DNA from: Ophiostoma sp. CBS 140.51
Lineage: Eukaryota; Ascomycota; Sordariomycetes; Ophiostomatales; Ophiostomataceae
Length of the DNA stretch: 64,000 nt
NCBI GenBank assembly: GCA_029298735.1
Contig: JANSLP010000008.1
Coordinates: 248,001-312,000 of the forward strand
Direction of reading: 5' to 3'
Shown here: piece after piece, positions 11,720 to 22,805 of the stretch
How positions within the stretch are numbered: position 1 is the first letter of the stretch
Layout: the number at the start of each line of letters is the position of its first letter
The notes under the pieces: model-generated
Told to the model about the DNA's origin: nothing
The model's database searches: none
The model's input: the letters and a program-made list of their open reading frames with translations, nothing else
Position numbers and translations under genes: made by a program

Positions 11720-12846
11720 AAACGATTCTTCCTTACGAACATTTAGGAGTCAACAAAAACGAACTCGAAAAACACACACCTAAAAACACAACTAAATGGT
11801 GGATGGTTTCATACACAAAACAAAACAAAAAACAAGACTGGCGGGCAGGTGGCACATTGCTCTTCTTCGTCCTGTCTTCCATACATATTTTTCTTTCGTG
11901 GGGCGTTTACGGGCTGGCTTTTTACATTGCTTGCATCTTTCTATCTCATTTCTTTGCGCTTTTTTCCCCTTCTGCTCCTTCCTATTTTGCGTCTCTACTT
12001 CCCGTTGGGTCGAGTTGGATACTCATTTTGGATACTCTGGATGCGCTGCATATAAATTCTGGATACCACAAAAAAAATCGAATAATTTACTCTCACAATC
12101 ACGAATACCGTTCCTGTGTATGTGTGTGCCGTTGTCGGATATGAGCCGCCAGCACAAGAATAATCATTCCGTCGCTTTCCACGTCGCGGGTCCTGCCAAT
12201 GGTGTCTCCGCCAATTTTTTGCGCCTTGTCTTATCAGGAATTGCCCCTCATGGGGCTCCTGCATTGGGCAAGACCCTGGACGCATGAACGGAAGGCGCGA
12301 CCTCGGTGGACAGACGACCTCATAAAGAGAACGTGTTGCATATTTCGTATTCTCTTTATTATTGTGACTAAATTTTCAATTGTTAGGTCTATTTCATGAT
12401 AGTCATGTCCAAAAGTTTTGTAAACAATACATAGTATTTGAAAGGAGACTCATGCAGGGTACCGTGGTACTCACAGAATGAGATAATGGTGGCTTGTGAG
12501 TAGAACCAGAAGATTGGAGACGACTTCGCAATGAACTTTGTCTGAAAAGACATGAGCTGTTACTTTCTCTATTCAAAATCATAAATTATGAACTTGTTCG
12601 CTATGTAATACGGGGAAAGGACAGCCTTGTCGCTTCTGCGTTCTCCAGCGAAGGCCGACTCTATTTACACTAGGCTATCGCAACGGATAGCCCCACTTTA
12701 AAATATTCAAAATCTTTTGGCAGCAACGACCGACGATCAGTCCAACGAGCTCGCAACAGCAGTTGCCTCACCAAACAAGGGCCAGAAGGCACAAACTCTG
12801 CAATACCCTGTGTAATCTCTCTAGGGACTCCGACAAACCACACAAT
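11720..12846. other. Intergenic region between RIB3 and TSR2
   Basis: No gene seen. A 10-bp inverted repeat (ATAAAGAGAA at 12322-12331 and its complement at 12350-12359, loop of 18) could form a hairpin in either transcript. Confidence 0.55.
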
Positions 12847-13549
12847 ATGGCCACCCAAGCCCCATCTCGGCGTAAGAACCCTCCCAACTGCCCCTCCACT
12901 CCAAACGACGCCCACTGACAGACATCCCCCCACAGAAACATGCCAGGACACCTTCGAGTCCGCCGTGGCCATGAGCCTCCAGCTCTGGCAGCCCCTTTCC
13001 TTTGCTGTCGAGTCTAACCTCGGCGGCGGCGATGGTGCCGACAAGCGCGACTGGTTCGCCGGTGCCGTTGCTGAGCTCTTTGAGGACGCCTGGGCCAACG
13101 CCCCACTGTCGTCGAGCACCACCTCGACCGTTTCCGAAGACCTGCTGATGGACACCGAGGCCCGTCTCCTTCAGATCATGGACGACGAGTTCGACACCGT
13201 TGTCGACGACGGCAGCGCTTACGACGTGGCTAACGACATTGTGGCGCTGTGGACGCAGTGCCGGCGAGGCCAGTTTGCGGGCGCCGACGCTCTGCGCCAG
13301 AAGTGGGAGGTGTCGCGGGGCAAGTCGGTGCGCGGTGCGTTCCAGGCCGGCAAGGCACCAGATGACGACACGGCATGGCAGACAGACGATGATGAGGACG
13401 ATGGTGATGACAGCGAGAGCAACGATGAAGACGATGACGTCAACATGGACGAGGCACCGGCTCTGGTGGACGGCCAGGCGACGCGGTCCAAGCCAGAACC
13501 TGAGGTGGACGAGGACGGTTTCACCACAGTGACGAGAAAGAAGAGGTGA
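12847..13549 (+). CDS. TSR2: Pre-rRNA-processing protein TSR2 (Rps26 chaperone)
   Basis: Exon 1 is only 25 nt (12847-12871) and exon 2 is 12936-13549; the 64-nt intron uses GTAAGA and CACAG. The product has 212 residues. TSR2 binds and delivers ribosomal protein eS26 (Rps26) to pre-40S particles and is needed for 20S pre-rRNA processing. The core LQLWQPLSFAVES...GADKRDWFAGAVAELF matches the family, followed by a helical region and a conserved DEFDTVVDDGSAYDVA block. The C-terminus is strongly acidic (runs of Asp and Glu about residues 150-180), then a basic end. At residue 37 Leu replaces the Trp of the WGG motif that names the domain (LGGG instead of WGG). Otherwise the assignment is good. 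Confidence 0.88.
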
Positions 13550-14093
13550 ACGAAGAGAGACGTGAAAAGCCGAGAGGGACGGGAGATGTCCATCCTAATT
13601 ACGATATTGTGTTTTGTCTTTTTTAGCTTTAACAACGGATAGATTTGGCTTCGGATTCAATCAAAAGTTTGCTTCCTCACACACACACAAACACACCCAT
13701 GATTTAAAGAGTGTAATAGCGTCATATAGACACTATGGTTAAGACTAGGGAAATATGGACAATCCTATAGGAACCAAAGATAAGGAGCGGGAAAACAACC
13801 TGAGAAACGCCGGCTGCCAAGAGAAGCGTTTACAAAGACCAGCAAACGAGAGTCATGCTGGTACGAAAAGAGCAGGCAGTGACCAAAAGAATGGCCCAGG
13901 GACAGTTGCAAAAAGCAAAGAATGGCGGTACCGAAAACAGATCCAACGAAGGGAAAGGGGGTACTAAACGGCAGCAACTCCATCTCGTATCGTATAGCAA
14001 AAAGAGAGAAACGACAAGATCGAGGACAGTGTGTCCGAAATCAAAATCAAAAATCAAAACAAATACAGCACATTCTTCTTACTCTCTCTCTCT
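13550..14093. other. Convergent intergenic region
   Basis: A 0.54-kb stretch between the 3' ends of TSR2 and the BSD-domain gene, with a short CA repeat near 13678-13697. No gene. Confidence 0.6.
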
Positions 14094-15629
14094 CTACTCC
14101 CAGTCCTCTTCTTCGCTGTCCTCCTCTTCACTGTCCTCCTCGACCCGCTGCGGGCTGTTGGGGGTTCGGCTGGGTACGCCAGACTTGGCGCCGACAATGT
14201 CGTAGCTGGCCTCGCTATCGGCCACGGACTTCTCGTCGGACTTACGAGGCGTGCCGGGCTTCAGCAGGCCGTCAACAGAGGTCGTCGAGGCCACCTTCTT
14301 AGCAGCAGTCTTCTTATCAGCCTTGGGCGGGTGGAGTGTCTTGGAAGATTCGGTCGAGCCAGTCGATTTTGCGGGGGCCTTGCTGGGGACCTTGCCAGCG
14401 GCCTTGCCGGTGGGTTTGCCGGCGGGTTTGCTGGCGGGCTTGGTCCCGTCGGATTCGGTGTCTTCGTCAGACTCGTCCGAGTCCTCCTCTTCTGACTCCT
14501 CCTCTTCTGAGTCCTCTTCTTCCGAGTCTTCGTCCCAAGCAATGTCCTCCTCAGCAGAAGCAGCTGTCACATGTTAGCGGATGATGTAAATGATTGATAC
14601 AATACAAAACTCTATCGCAGAATTACTCACCCTTCAGAAGATCGCGGCGGCGGGCCTCGGCGGTCTCAATGCCGTGGCGCAGGAAATAGTAGCGCTTCCA
14701 AAAGTCGGCGTAAGGAACGGTGGCGGGAACCAGCTTCTCCATCGTCGCGCGGAGCTCTGGGTACTTGTTGAGGTCGCTGGCAATGTCGGTCGTCTTCGAG
14801 TCGATATCAAACGACTTGGCAAACGTCGCAAACTCGGCGCCACCCGCAGGGTCCTTGGAGAAGCTACCTGGGCTCGTATGGATGACGTGGAGCTGGGCGT
14901 CGAATCGCGAGGTGTGGATCACGCGCTTGCCCTGAGCATCCTTGCTCTCAAAGAGCACGGTGCTGCCCGTCACATTGCCACTGCTGCCCGCGGCCGATGC
15001 ACTGGTCGGCGGTGCAATGGTGATGGCCTCGCGCAAGAAGTCGCGCAGGCCCGTACCGAGCTTGATCAGTGCCTCGTCAGCAGCATCCTCGGCCCGTTGT
15101 AGGTCGCGCAGACGCTTAGCAGCCTCGCCCTTGATCTTGTTCAGCACGGTGGAGTCTTCTGCGCCGGCGGCAGCGCCATCGGCGGCATTGGGAGTTGTTT
15201 CGGAGGCGCCTGCAGCTGCTGTCGACGAGGAAGCTTCACCAGAAGCTCCCGTGCCCGTGACAAGAGACAAGTTGCGCGTGTGGTTGACGATAGTTTCGCG
15301 CAGGCCGGTCAGGCCCTTTGAAGCATCCTGGCCAAGGGCCGTGACCTCCTGCTGGGCTTCGCGGACAACAGAACCGCCCTACCAACCCATTGTTAGTCCC
15401 ATAGCCTTCAATAATGTAGCAATCACAGCTATCCTGGCTATCTGATACATACTTGCTTGACGACGTTGCCAAAGAAACCGCCGATGCGGCTAGCCCAAGG
15501 GCTGAGCGCCGAGACGGCGGCCTGGATGTCCTCGTTGATGGTTGCGGGCGGCTGGTCGTGGGAGTGGTCCCGGCCTTCGCCATCCTCGGGGAGCGACTCT
15601 CTGGCGATCTCGTCGTACGCGAGATCCAT
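14094..15629 (-). CDS. BSD-domain protein, DOS2-like
   Basis: Three exons on the minus strand, 15629-15453, 15378-14631 and 14563-14094, give 464 residues. The introns are 74 and 67 nt with GTATGT and GTGAGT donors. Residues about 237-296 form a BSD domain: FATFAKSFDIDSKT, a YPELRATMEKLVP segment and the diagnostic aromatic DFWKRYYFLRH. The N-terminal SPWASRIGGFFGNVVKQ helix and a second helical region are also typical of this BSD subgroup. The C-terminal third contains Lys/Pro/Ala repeats and long Glu/Ser acidic runs. The nearest named relatives are yeast Dos2 and metazoan BSD-domain protein 1, whose biochemical roles are poorly defined (Dos2 has been linked to heterochromatin and ubiquitin-related processes). 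It converges with TSR2. Confidence 0.85.
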
Positions 15630-18600
15630 GGCGGTTGATGAAAAGATATCAGACAGTCGAAAGGGGGGGAGATGTATCGATGCCGAGGCTGTTGAAAAGG
15701 AGAGAGAAGGATGCGGTGACGATATCGATGGTCGTATCTCCTCTCGGGATATTGATGCACACCGAGCTGTTCGAAGCTATGTCTGTTTCGCAAAGTTGCT
15801 GTGCGATTGGATAGAAGATGCAGAGGTCGGAGGCGGTCACGTTGCTGCTGCTTCTGCGGTGAGGTTGCTTGGTCCAAAGAGGAGGCGTGACACCTGAGAA
15901 GGGTAAGGTTGCTACCCGCATGTGGTTTGGGCGGGATGGTTAGCGCCTGCCGCTGTATGTGCCCGCTACGTTGTTGCTATTCTCGACGGGTTGTGTGAGG
16001 CTGAGAGCCCACTTTAGTGGTGTGTCAGCGGGGCAAGCCACAGCGTGTTCCAGCATGTGGGCTACCCCTCAGCGTAGGTTTCAGGCTGTTTAGGAGGTCG
16101 CAAAGCTACGTCGCACTGGAGTGATAGCGCTGTAAAGTTGCCCACACAGCTGTCTCAAGCAGGAGCAGTCAAGCCTGTTGCAGCCCCTCACCGCCGCAAT
16201 TGGAAAGACCCAACAGGAAGAAACGCTGTTTTCAGGGGCTCTGGGGCAAGGAGGGGAAACTGCACACAGTTCTGTTTCTTGAGAACACAAACATGTTGGA
16301 TGTAAGATACTTCTGATTGCGACAATTCTCCAAATTAATTAAAGAAGGCAATCGTCTTAGACCGGCCACGAGATCAGCTGTCGCGTTCTGGACCATTGGA
16401 ATGCAGGCCTGCATTCCCGAACGTTTGCGTCATCCGTCTCATCTCTGTATTGTGAGCCCCGGCCTTCTCACGTGCTGTGGCGTCTTCGCAAAACGTACCA
16501 GGAAAGAGGCAGTCGGCGGCAGGGGCGACGGGTGTCGGTGTGGAAAGAGACAATGACGAAATGGCAAAGGAGGGCAGTCCCTCTTTCCTTTTCCCTCCGA
16601 CCTTTTTTTTCTGCCAGCCAAATTTTTTTAGAAGCGGCAGCCAAGCAAAGACCCATAAAGGTACGTACCCACCTCCTTCCCGTTGAGCAACAGTGTCAAC
16701 GAGGGCGACGAGTCGTGCATCTTCATGGAGAACCCTGCAGAGCGAGTTTTTCTTCTTTCCCACCTTCCACAGCAGGAGCGACCAGTTACGCCGCGTGCAT
16801 GCGCTTTGGGCCAGGCCAGAAGCACATGGCCGCGCCCTTTGACACGAACAAAGAGAGAGCGCCCAGCCACCAGATCGTGGTGTGAGACGCAGCGACTCAT
16901 TGGCCAGTCGTGCCTGCATTTCTTTTGTCTTTTCGTCCACACCGTGTCAGCACTGTCGCATACTGTGGTAACGGTAGCTGATCGACCTGCATTTTGCTTG
17001 GAAGAGGCTTACTATCGTAGTCACCGCCTAAGATGCTCCGCAACCGTCTTGTTGGGTATCTGGAAATACGGGCTCGATAGTCGACGACGACTTCGCGACT
17101 GTGTGAACTATGGGATTGCTCAATTGTGCAATTGCTCACAATGACGTATTTTACCATATGACCGCCTGATCGCGAGGCAATCTACGGGCAACCGCAGCAT
17201 AAATGAGTAAAGAGGAAGCTGCGGATTCCATGTCCAGGGACGGAAGGAGCTGATGAGAATATCAGGACGAGGATCCAGGCCTCTTTTAGCCCGTCAGCAA
17301 CAGGTTCAGCATGCAAGTGACTCACTATGTACAGCATAACGGTACCCTTTTCGGGGCAAACCTGCTCATTAGAACATCGCGCTACTACGGCGAAGCCGTC
17401 CGGACATGAAGGCCGGCGGCCCTGTCATCGAGTTGGCCGTTCCTGTCGTGCAGTGGGTGGTGCACTGGTGGGTGTGTTGGTTCACTGGATGGTTCTCGTC
17501 CCTTGATTGTTCCTTTCGTGTTGGTTTGACACGGCCAGGCCAGGCCCTGCTTATCTTCCTGCCCTGCGTCGCGCTTCTAAATATGCCGAAGCTGTCTGCT
17601 CTTACTATCTAACAGCGGCGCATCGCTGCAAATGAGCACCGTAGGTCTGGGCTGCACCTGCCCTGGCATGCATTCCGGGTGGTCTGTCCGGGCAGGTGTG
17701 GTCGACGTTGTTTTGCAGTGGTTGATACGAGTTCCTGCAGATGAAGGAAGGCGCTGTGGATTGCGCGGACAATTGGTGAGAGTGACACCGTAGCTTGCCG
17801 TTGAGCGCACCTTCCCCTCAGGTACACAGTGATCTGAACACCGTATCCGGGAAGGGTGGCCGGGTGGGGGGGCTAGAAGGTAAAAATCAACGAGAGAACA
17901 AGCCAGGCGTGCTCGGCGTGCCAGGCGCAGAAGCCCAAAGAGGCAGGGGCGGAGCACGGGCTACTGCGCTCGTTGGTGGTCGCCAGTTCCAGTTTGCCCG
18001 CCTTCCTGGGTGGATTACAAATTGAATATTCGAGTTCTTTTCTCTAGCCCCTCTTTTCCAACCCCATCCATCTGATTCTCTCCTCCCACCACCCCATCGC
18101 AGCGCCTGTTTGCCTCATCACCACCAACACCATTCACAACGACCACACCCCAGACTCAAGACACAGTGCCGACCCTGAACAGCGGAACACCAGGAAGTGA
18201 GAAAGAAAGAGTGCAGAAGGACTCGCCGAAGAAGACAGAAGAACAAGAAAAAAAAGGAGGAAGAAAAGAAAAAAAGAAAACGATTCCAGGAAAAGAAAAA
18301 AGAAAGGATTGCACGAATCGGGTCTTATCATCCCCTCACAAAGTCCATTCCTGCTTACTGGCTGCTTTGAAACTACAAGCAAATCCCCTGCCCCCAGTTT
18401 CTGGCTGTGTTTTTTCCCTCCCGCAACGTTTTCCCCCAGAACTTTTCCAGGCACCAAACGCTTCGTCTCAGGCCACAAACTTTCTCTCTTCACTCTCACA
18501 CCCATCCCCGTTTTCTCACTCCTGCATACTTTGTTTGCTACCTCGCTTCGAGACAACGTCGTCATTTGCTCCCCTTTGCCTTCGACTGCATCTTTGTGGC

Positions 18601-19015
18601 CTCGCTTACATCGTCTTGCCTTGACCTTCCTGGTTGACATCTCGAGTGCATCGAGCATCCCAGCTTCGCTCGCATCGCTCTCATCGCTCTCATCGCTCTC
18701 ATTCCTCTTCACCCTCACCTGTCTCTTTGTTCAGGCAGCCCTCTCCGTGTTTCCAGTCTCGGCGTGGACTGAGTATCATCACTTTTCTGGGAGGCGACAA
18801 TATAGCTCGGCCATCGCCTCCCCTCGGGTCACTTATTGTCTCGCCCTATTTCTGCGGCATCGAGTCTCATCCATCTCGTCACGACGAGTCGTGCGTCTGA
18901 GGCATCACCGTGTGTAAAAGCGGACGCTTCATCCTACAGTCTCAATTCCTTCGATCTTCTTTTTTTTCAATCTCATCCCAACACTTTTTTTTAACCCTTA
19001 TCGCCATCCGTCCCA
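15630..19015. other. Divergent promoter region of the BSD gene and the AP-1 gene
   Basis: A 3.4-kb region without a recognisable gene. It contains a perfect 20-bp palindrome at 16398-16417, a 9-bp inverted repeat (17655-17663 / 17690-17698) and three tandem copies of catcgctct at 18673-18699. The last kilobase is a C/T-rich leader for the AP-1 gene. Open frames there (for example 18309-18917) reflect pyrimidine bias. Confidence 0.55.
18673..18699. repeat. 9-bp tandem repeat, three copies
   Basis: The unit catcgctct occurs three times in direct succession inside the C/T-rich leader of the AP-1 gene. Confidence 0.8.
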
Positions 19016-21059
19016 ATGGCTTCCAACCAGAACTTCCTCCTCACCCCTCAGCAGCAGGAGCTGCTTTTCGCCGCTCTTAACGCCAATCGCCCGGGCGGTG
19101 GCTCGAGCGGCGTGTCGCCTAACAGTGCCGCCGTGACGGAGACACCTGCCACGACGAAGCCTACCGATTTGATCAACAGCATCGCCGACAGTTCATTCCT
19201 GGACTACGACTACTCATTTGATGGTGCCGACACCAGCCTCGACTTTTCGCTCGAGGGTGACCGCTCCGCCTTTATCGACAACGATGACGCTGATGGCGAC
19301 GACGCCAAAACAGATTCGGCTCCCAGTAATGCCGACAACGACTCGCCGGACAAGAGAAGCCATCCTGACGACGAGGATGAGGACGATAGCAGCTCGGCGA
19401 AGCGTCACGAAGGCACAGAAAAGGTGCCCAAGAAGCCCGGCCGGAAGCCCCTCACATCGGAGCCTAGCTCGGTACGTCATATCTCCATTTAACTCCGGGC
19501 ATGCTTACGTGCATAAGCTACCCCAATCCCCAAAACCAACATCAAAAGCAAAAGCGAGAAACAATAACTAACAAGATTGTTCGTATTGTAGAAGCGCAAG
19601 GCACAGAACCGTGCTGCCCAGCGGGCATTCCGCGAGCGCAAGGAGAAGCATCTGAAGGACCTGGAGACCAAGGTCGCCGAGCTCGAGAAGGCGTCCGAGA
19701 CGGCCAACAGTGAGAACGGTGTGCTGAGGGCACAGGTTGAGAAGATGACGGTCGAGCTTAGTGAGTACAAGAAGCGCATGGAGTTGCTGTCAAGATCACG
19801 GTCCACCTACACCCACGGTGGCCAGCAGGTCTTTGGCAACCCCATCTTCAACAACATCAACGACGTCAACTTCCAGTTTGAGTTCCCCAAGTTCGGCCAG
19901 CTGCCAGGACCGGCTTCCTCCAACGGCACCACTGCCGTCAACACCAACATCAACGGAAACAGCCCGGCGCTGTCCACGTACAAGCGGGGATCGTCGTTTG
20001 ACACCCTCAACTCGCCCTCGCCCAAGGAGCTGCCCGGCCTGAGCACGGCCGCCACCAGCAACGCAAACAGCCCCTCCGAGTCCATTAACGGCCTCAAGAA
20101 GATGACGACCAAGGACGACCTGTCCAAGCTGTCCAACGTTTTCACCCCGCCGCTGACCAACGGCAATGTCGCCAACACATCCCGGTCTAGCATGGACTCG
20201 GCCTCCACAAGCTCTCCCTCCTCCTCCACACACACCAACACCGCCCCCAGCTCGTCGTGCGGCACATCGCCGGAACCCTACACACAGTCGCCCATGGGCT
20301 TCAAGCCTGTGGATACATTGACGACGATTGGCGAGGAGCAAGCTTCCATGTTTGCCAACACAAATACAACAACGCAGCAAGGTACGATTCTTTTATAATA
20401 AAATTTAAAGAAAGGCGGGGCTCGGGGCGCGAGCGAAATACGGTGGTGTACGAGTCGTGAATTATAGCTAACATTTTGTGCTTCTAGACTTCTCTCAGTT
20501 TGCCAACGTTGACATCAACGACATGAACTGGCTGGGCAACCAGACAAATTTCCGGTTTGATCCTCAGCTGTTCGGTGACTACCGCGAGCCGCAGGAGAAC
20601 ATCCTGTCCAGCGGTGGCTTCGACGACAGCTTCTTCAACGATGCTCTGGAGATTGACTTTACCACTCCCTTCAACATGGCGCCTAGCCCCATCGTACCTG
20701 GCGCCAAGGGCAGCTTGATTGCCCAGATCGATGCCGCCAAGGAGGGCGAGTTCGCCTCATCGTCCATTGCCGGCACCGCCAACGCCCCGCCTGTGCCCAC
20801 TCTCTCCGCCACGGGTTCCATGCTCACATGCAACAAGATCTGGGAACGTCTGCAGAACTGCCCCAAGGTTCAGAACGGCGACTTTGATCTGGATGGCCTG
20901 TGCTCAGATCTGCAGAAGAAGGCCAAGTGCTCGGGCTCAGGCGCCGTCGTTGACGAGAAGGACTTTAAGTTTGTCATGAACAAGTACCTCGACAAGGACG
21001 GCGAGTCCGACTGCACGAAGGATCTGCTGGCCGACGTCGTGAAGGCGCCTGTCGCATGA
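19016..21059 (+). CDS. AP-1-like bZIP transcription factor (Yap1/Pap1 type)
   Basis: Three exons, 19016-19471, 19592-20381 and 20488-21059 (introns 120 and 106 nt), give 605 residues. This factor enters the nucleus on oxidative stress and activates antioxidant genes. The basic region starts right after the first intron: KRKAQNRAAQRAFRERKEKH carries the Pap1-type NRxAQxxFR signature (residues about 153-172), followed by a leucine zipper to about 205. The PAP1 domain follows. The N-terminal redox domain keeps one cysteine, Cys375, in CGTSPEP. The C-terminal redox domain has Cys530, 540, 554, 563 and 591. Cys554 and Cys563 have the nine-residue spacing of yeast Yap1 Cys620/Cys629, and the leucines around them form the expected nuclear export signal. 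It converges with the YANK kinase. Confidence 0.94.
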
Positions 21060-22805
21060 GACAATGCAGTCTGAGAATGGCGGATAATGCTGATGTCTTG
21101 TACGATGAGAAAACAGCCACATGCACAAACAGGCGAACATGGAGGGAAAAACACAAATGGAAACAACATGGTTTTGTACAACAAGAAAAAATTATACCGC
21201 AAACACGACAATCGTGGGATGACCTTGGCCCCTTCTTTTATTTTTGGAGGGGCAAGCAACCACGATACAAAGCGATACGATGGGACGAAACGGGCGCCAG
21301 GTTTTTTCAGCAAGGATCTTGCGATACTATACCAATTGCAATTGGGCGAACAAAAAAAAATACACGAAAACACACAAAAAAACAAAGCAACGATTTTCTA
21401 CGGAGGAATGGGGGGATCAACGAGCAACACTATCAACAAGGGGAAACAACAAATTATGGGAGGGGGTCAGTTTTTATTCTCATTTACACCGGTTACAAGT
21501 TACGCGCGCGTTATTTACAAATTGTCTAGTCGACAATTTTGGGGGCTATTCTTTGCTTTTTTTACTTTTTCCTTTTTCTATTATTATAGTTACTTGCTTC
21601 TTATGGCTACTTTGGCTTTACCTTGCTTCCTCTTTGTGTGTTGCATTTTCTGGCTGTTGAACTCTGCTTTTCATCTTGTTCTTCTTTTTTATTTTGTTTT
21701 GTCCCTCGTGGCTCTGGCCCAAGGACTACTGCTCGGCGATGGTGCCTCGCCATAGAGCCAGAAAGGTCTACTTGTTAATGGTCTGATCTTCCTGTTTATT
21801 TTTCTTACGCGGCCGTCACTTCACCCTCTTCTACTACTGCTGAACAGCTACATTAAGAGGGAACTGCTCAACGACCTTGCTTGTAAAGGCGAACGGCAAA
21901 CGGAGCAGCAATGGGCTTGCTTTTATTTGACCTTCTTGTCGATAGGGGCGTTTTGTATTTTTGCAGACTACTTTACCTCGATCTATATTCTATATCTAAC
22001 TCTCCACGATTTACAACTGTCTGTGCCGTCTTTCTAAGTCGTGGTAGCATTATGGTACTGATAGATCGATCCTATATTGAAATACCAAGAGTGTCTCTTC
22101 CTGTCACCAATGAACCCGTATTATCACTGTGGGTCCAAGTCTTGAGCCTTAATGTTCAATATACAATGTGTGTTGGTATTTGCTGCTATATTTCAGGGAA
22201 ATTCAAAAGAAAATATTAAAAAGCCAGAATGCCTGAAAAGGGTATCCTACCGCTCCTCCCTCGCATAAACATGAAACTATAAAGCAAACTAGCCTCCCCT
22301 CCCTTCCTGCAGTGCAGCTATGTGGTGTATGTAACAGAAGGAGAAAACAAAAAGAAAAGAAATCCAAGACAAAGACTATGAAACAGAATGAGAATAAAAG
22401 ACGAGAGGCAAAAAAGAATTACTAAAAAAAGATCAGGTGAAACAAAATATTACAAAAAATAGCACGCCAGGTATGAATGTTTAAGATGCAAATAGTCCTG
22501 TCTTGCAAGACAGTCGGGATAGCCAATCCCCCTCCAAAGATAAATCCAAATTTGTTCAGAAATTGTCGGTGGATGTCACAAAATATGAGCTGGTACTTGA
22601 TAGCCAGGCTACCCGCTGGCCCCCAAGGGGTATGGAGCGAGGGGCTGGTGGCACTCTGCCAGGTACGACCGTCAACCGTTCCTGCCGATGTGGCTTGGTA
22701 CCTCGAATCGACTTTGTCTGTTGGTTCATCGTGACATTCGCTAGCGTGCTCGAATTGTGTTGGGTGTTGGGTGTTATGACAGGTTGAGAAGCACCTTTTG
22801 CCGGA
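21060..22805. other. Convergent intergenic region
   Basis: 1.75 kb between the 3' ends of the AP-1 gene and the YANK kinase, rich in A and T tracts. No gene or structured element recognised. Confidence 0.6.

Noticed and set aside
18309..18917. 202-codon frame upstream of the AP-1 gene as a separate gene or extended N-terminus
   Set aside because: C/T-rich leader sequence; the AP-1 start at 19016 gives the expected N-terminus for the family.
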